Below, piece by piece: positions 39,782 to 42,473 of a DNA stretch of 42,473 bases. The notes under the pieces were generated by a model. It was given only the letters and a program-made list of their open reading frames with translations, did not search any database and was not told where the DNA came from. This DNA is from Gracilibacillus lacisalsi DSM 19029. Its GTDB lineage: Bacteria; Bacillota; Bacilli; Bacillales; Amphibacillaceae. Positions within the stretch are counted from its first letter, which is position 1. Each line of letters opens with the position of its first letter. The stretch lies in contig NZ_KB898684.1 of assembly GCF_000377765.1 (NCBI RefSeq), forward strand, positions 1 to 42,473, in the 5' to 3' direction. A program made the translations under genes and the position numbers.

Positions 39782-40882
39782 GTGAAGCAAACGGTTTTGA
39801 TAGCGGGTCTCGGATTAATAGGAGGCTCGCTTGCTTTAAGTATACGTGAAACAAAGGAAGTACGATTGATAGGATATGATTCCAATTACAGTACACTGGA
39901 ATATGCTAAAATGAATAAAATCGTAGATGAAGTCTACAGTGATTTTACTGAAGCCTTGCTTCAGGCAGATATTTGTATATTAGCCGCTCCAGTTTCTGTA
40001 ACGATAGAGCTGATTAACCATTTGAGTACTATTTCCTTAAATAAATCGCTCATCGTGACAGATGTCGGATCTGTTAAAGGGCCAATTATGGATGCTGCAA
40101 GTAAAATTGATTCACCTCAGATCGCTTTTATTGGTGGTCACCCGATGGCAGGTTCACACAAGAAAGGAATTCAAGCGGCCAAGAAACATTTGTTTGAAAA
40201 TGCGATCTATGTTCTGTCCCCGACAGAAAGCAGCAGAAAAGAGGATGTAGAACGATTGCAAGCACTATTAACTCCTACAAATAGTAAATTTTTAATTTTA
40301 GAACCAGAAGAACATGATGAAATGACTAGTGTCATTTCCCATTTTCCGCATTTAATTGCTTCATCACTTGTTCATCAAGCGAGAAATTGGCAAAAAACGC
40401 ATCCATATATACATAAGCTCGCTGCAGGTGGTTTTCGAGATATTACAAGGATTGCTTCTAGTAACCCCTTAATGTGGAGAGATATATTTTTTCAGAACCG
40501 ATCCAAAATGAGTCGGTTATTAGCTGATTGGATAGAAGAGATGAAACAATTAAAAGAGTTGATTGACACGGGAGAAAAAACACAAATCCAGCAATATTTA
40601 GAGCAAGCACGCGAATATCGTGATGGATTGGATAGTAGAAAACAGGGAGCTATTCCATCCTATTATGATATATATGTTGATATTTTTGACCAACCAGGTG
40701 CTATATTGAAAGTAATTGAGTTACTAGCTAATCATGATATTAGTATTAATAATATTGAAATACTGGAGATTAGAGAAGGAATTACTGGTGTGTTACGCTT
40801 AAGCTTCCAAAATAAAAATGATCAAGAACTAAGTCAGGCTATTTTGAAGAAAAATCACTATGATACGGTGATTGAAGAATAG
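39782..40882 (+). CDS. tyrA: Prephenate dehydrogenase
   Basis: A 366-residue NAD-dependent enzyme for tyrosine synthesis. The Rossmann motif 'GLGLIGGSLALSI' is at residues about 9-21. 'GGHPMAGSHKKGIQAAKKHL' carries the active-site His, and a C-terminal ACT domain (about residues 297-366, 'VDIFDQPGAILKVIELLANH') suggests feedback control by aromatic amino acids. The start is GTG 39,782 behind AAAGGAG. It lies between hisC and aroA. Confidence 0.95.
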   Translation: MKQTVLIAGLGLIGGSLALSIRETKEVRLIGYDSNYSTLEYAKMNKIVDEVYSDFTEALLQADICILAAPVSVTIELINHLSTISLNKSLIVTDVGSVKGPIMDAASKIDSPQIAFIGGHPMAGSHKKGIQAAKKHLFENAIYVLSPTESSRKEDVERLQALLTPTNSKFLILEPEEHDEMTSVISHFPHLIASSLVHQARNWQKTHPYIHKLAAGGFRDITRIASSNPLMWRDIFFQNRSKMSRLLADWIEEMKQLKELIDTGEKTQIQQYLEQAREYRDGLDSRKQGAIPSYYDIYVDIFDQPGAILKVIELLANHDISINNIEILEIREGITGVLRLSFQNKNDQELSQAILKKNHYDTVIEE

Positions 40883-40894
40883 GAGAGGAATATC

Positions 40895-42187
40895 TTGTCA
40901 CAAAAAGTATTAGCATTTGAACAAAAGACGCTAACGGGTCACATTACGGTTCCTGGAGATAAATCTATTTCTCATCGAGCGGTTATGTTTGGTTCTCTTG
41001 CAGAAGGAACAACAAAGATAACGAACTTTTTAGCTGGTGAGGATTGCTTATCAACCATCGAAGCTTTTCAAGCAATGGGGGTTTCTATTAAGCGTGAAGA
41101 TAATACCGTATTGGTTGAATCAGAAGGGGTTAATGGATTGCAAGAACCGGTTCAGCCGATTAATCTTGGTAACTCGGGAACAACCGCTCGACTGTTAATG
41201 GGGATTTTAGCTGGATTACCTTTCCACTTCACCTTGTATGGTGATGACTCGCTATCGAAAAGACCGATGGACCGGATTGTCTATCCGTTACGCGAAATGG
41301 GAGCGAAAATTGATGGTCGTGAACAAGGGAGATTGCTTCCAATAGCAATACGAGGTGGACAATTGTCGCCGATTGATTTCAAACCACCTGTAAAAAGTGC
41401 ACAGGTTAAATCAGGTGTATTATTAGCTGGTCTTTTAACAAATGGTGTAACAACTGTTGAAGAAGTAACCAAAACACGTGATCACACGGAAAATATGTTA
41501 CAAGCGTTTGGTGCTGATATTAATGTGGAAGGTACAAAAGTAAAAATAACAGGTAATAAAAACTTAACAGGCTGTGATATCGAGGTACCTGGAGATATTT
41601 CATCTGCTGCATTTTTCTTGGTAGCGGCTGCTATTACAGAAGGAAGTCATGTGACTATAGAAAATGTTGGTCTGAATCCTACTAGAACAGGGATCATAGA
41701 TGTTTTGAACTTGATGGGTGTTTCCATCGATGTTGTGCAAAAAAGAACAATTGGTGGGGAGCCTATTGGTGATATTACGGTACGGGCTTCAAAACCAAAA
41801 GCTACTGTTATAGAAGGGGATATTATCCCTCGAATCATTGATGAAATTCCCATTATTGCATTATTGGCAACACAGGCAACTGGTCAAACCATTATAAAGG
41901 ATGCTGAAGAATTGCGTTTTAAAGAAACAGACCGGATTGAATCAGTGGTCCATACATTATCCAAGTTAGGTGCGACCATTACCGGAACGAAGGATGGAAT
42001 GATCATCGAGGGCAATACCAAGCTACATGGCGGGGTAACCGAATCATTTGGTGATCATCGGATTGGTATGATGATTGCAGTTGCCTCTCTTTTAACAGAT
42101 GAAAAAGTAGAATTACATGATGACGAATGTATCGCTATTTCTTATCCAACTTTTTTCGAAGACTTACACTCCTTATTATCCAACTAA
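40895..42187 (+). CDS. aroA: 3-phosphoshikimate 1-carboxyvinyltransferase (EPSP synthase)
   Basis: A 430-residue EPSP synthase joining shikimate 3-phosphate and PEP. 'PGDKSISHRAVMFGSLAEGT' (catalytic Lys and Arg), 'NLGNSGTTARLLMGILAG' and 'EELRFKETDRI' are present. The form 'LGNSGTTARLLMG' resembles class II, glyphosate-tolerant-type enzymes more than the class I 'GNAGTAMRPL' form. The start is TTG 40,895 behind GGAGAGG. It is the last gene of the cluster, with a strong terminator after it. Confidence 0.95.
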   Translation: MSQKVLAFEQKTLTGHITVPGDKSISHRAVMFGSLAEGTTKITNFLAGEDCLSTIEAFQAMGVSIKREDNTVLVESEGVNGLQEPVQPINLGNSGTTARLLMGILAGLPFHFTLYGDDSLSKRPMDRIVYPLREMGAKIDGREQGRLLPIAIRGGQLSPIDFKPPVKSAQVKSGVLLAGLLTNGVTTVEEVTKTRDHTENMLQAFGADINVEGTKVKITGNKNLTGCDIEVPGDISSAAFFLVAAAITEGSHVTIENVGLNPTRTGIIDVLNLMGVSIDVVQKRTIGGEPIGDITVRASKPKATVIEGDIIPRIIDEIPIIALLATQATGQTIIKDAEELRFKETDRIESVVHTLSKLGATITGTKDGMIIEGNTKLHGGVTESFGDHRIGMMIAVASLLTDEKVELHDDECIAISYPTFFEDLHSLLSN

Positions 42188-42190
42188 ACC

Positions 42191-42233
42191 AAAAGCTCCA
42201 AGTTTAGTATAATTCTGAACTTGGAGCTTTTTC
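42191..42233 (+). terminator. Terminator of the aromatic gene cluster
   Basis: AAAAGCTCCAAGTT (42,191-42,204) pairs perfectly with AACTTGGAGCTTTT (42,218-42,231), followed by more T. Confidence 0.9.
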
Positions 42234-42249
42234 TGCTTAGGCAAAATCC

Positions 42250-42473
42250 ATAAACTGCGCAGTAACGAGGAAAAGGAATTGCTCTCTGTCATTCTTCACT
42301 TAGAGAGTGCATGCAAACCGCTCCGGCAGAATACTGCGCTTTCCGTGGGCGGTTTTTAGCTAACTTTGCAAAGAAAACCACTTTACCAAGTGGATCTTCG
42401 GCACGCGTGAGTTCCCACAGGAGTCTCCGTATTCTGCCTACGCTATTTTTGTTCTCTGATTATAGAAAGAAAT
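42250..42473 (+). repeat. Structured repeat, copy C (runs to the window edge)
   Basis: It matches the reverse complement of copy B along its whole length and reaches the last base of the window. The outer arms GGCAGAATAC (42,325-42,334) and GTATTCTGCC (42,429-42,438) are perfect. The central hairpin is partly degenerate (the left arm ACTTTGCAAAG has two mismatches to CTTTACCAAGT), although CCACTT/AAGTGG (42,378-42,393) can pair instead. It sits just after the aroA terminator. Confidence 0.85.

Overview
The window reads as chromosomal DNA of a low-GC, endospore-forming member of the Bacillaceae. It carries spore genes (cotJA-cotJB-cotJC, sleB-ypeB, spoVIF, spoIVA), the bacillithiol reductase ypdA, and a gene order (ypdA-ansA-prsW-sleB-ypeB-ypfA-cmk-plsC-rpsA-yphA-seaA-der-gpsA-spoIVA-hbs-hepS-menG-hepT-ndk-cheR-aroC-aroB-aroH-hisC-tyrA-aroA) that follows the Bacillus subtilis backbone. 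A halotolerant genus near Oceanobacillus/Gracilibacillus/Virgibacillus is my guess, not something shown here.

Region 1 (1 to about 12,965) is the right part of a tailed prophage. It runs from the end of a distal tail protein through a large tail endopeptidase/fibre protein, small tail-associated genes, an XhlA-like protein, an SPP1-type holin and an amidase endolysin. A terminator then closes the late operon. Next come accessory genes: a DUF3800 protein with an overlapping partner that resembles BECR-type RNases; a minus-strand YolD-like gene behind an SOS promoter; two XRE regulators; an FtsK/SpoIIIE ATPase with a replication-relaxation protein; and a membrane protein. The prophage ends inside cotJC. 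The first 125 codons of cotJC are intact and run straight into phage DNA, so the phage interrupts a mother-cell spore-coat gene, as skin does in sigK and SPbeta in spsM. The left end, the recombinase and the 3' part of cotJC lie outside the window.

Region 2 (12,965-20,030) holds cotJB and cotJA, a possible 49-codon ORF, ypdA, ansA, prsW, an 800-base gap with two copies of a structured repeat, and the germination pair sleB-ypeB.

Region 3 (20,130-31,410) holds the c-di-GMP receptor ypfA, cmk, plsC, rpsA, yphA-seaA-ypzH, der, gpsA, spoVIF behind a good sigma-K promoter, a DUF2768 gene, the lipoprotein yphF, a cluster of inverted repeats, and spoIVA.

Region 4 (31,630-42,240) holds HU, menaquinone side-chain and methylation genes, ndk, cheR and the aromatic amino-acid genes. 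The folE and mtrB genes (between hbs and hepS) and trpEDCFBA (between aroH and hisC) are missing from their usual places. A further copy of the structured repeat follows the aroA terminator and runs off the window.

Most interesting points: the prophage-split cotJC; a repeat family whose paired arms differ in sequence between copies but stay complementary; the spoVIF promoter whose ribosome-binding site would be hidden in read-through RNA; and the prophage accessory cargo.
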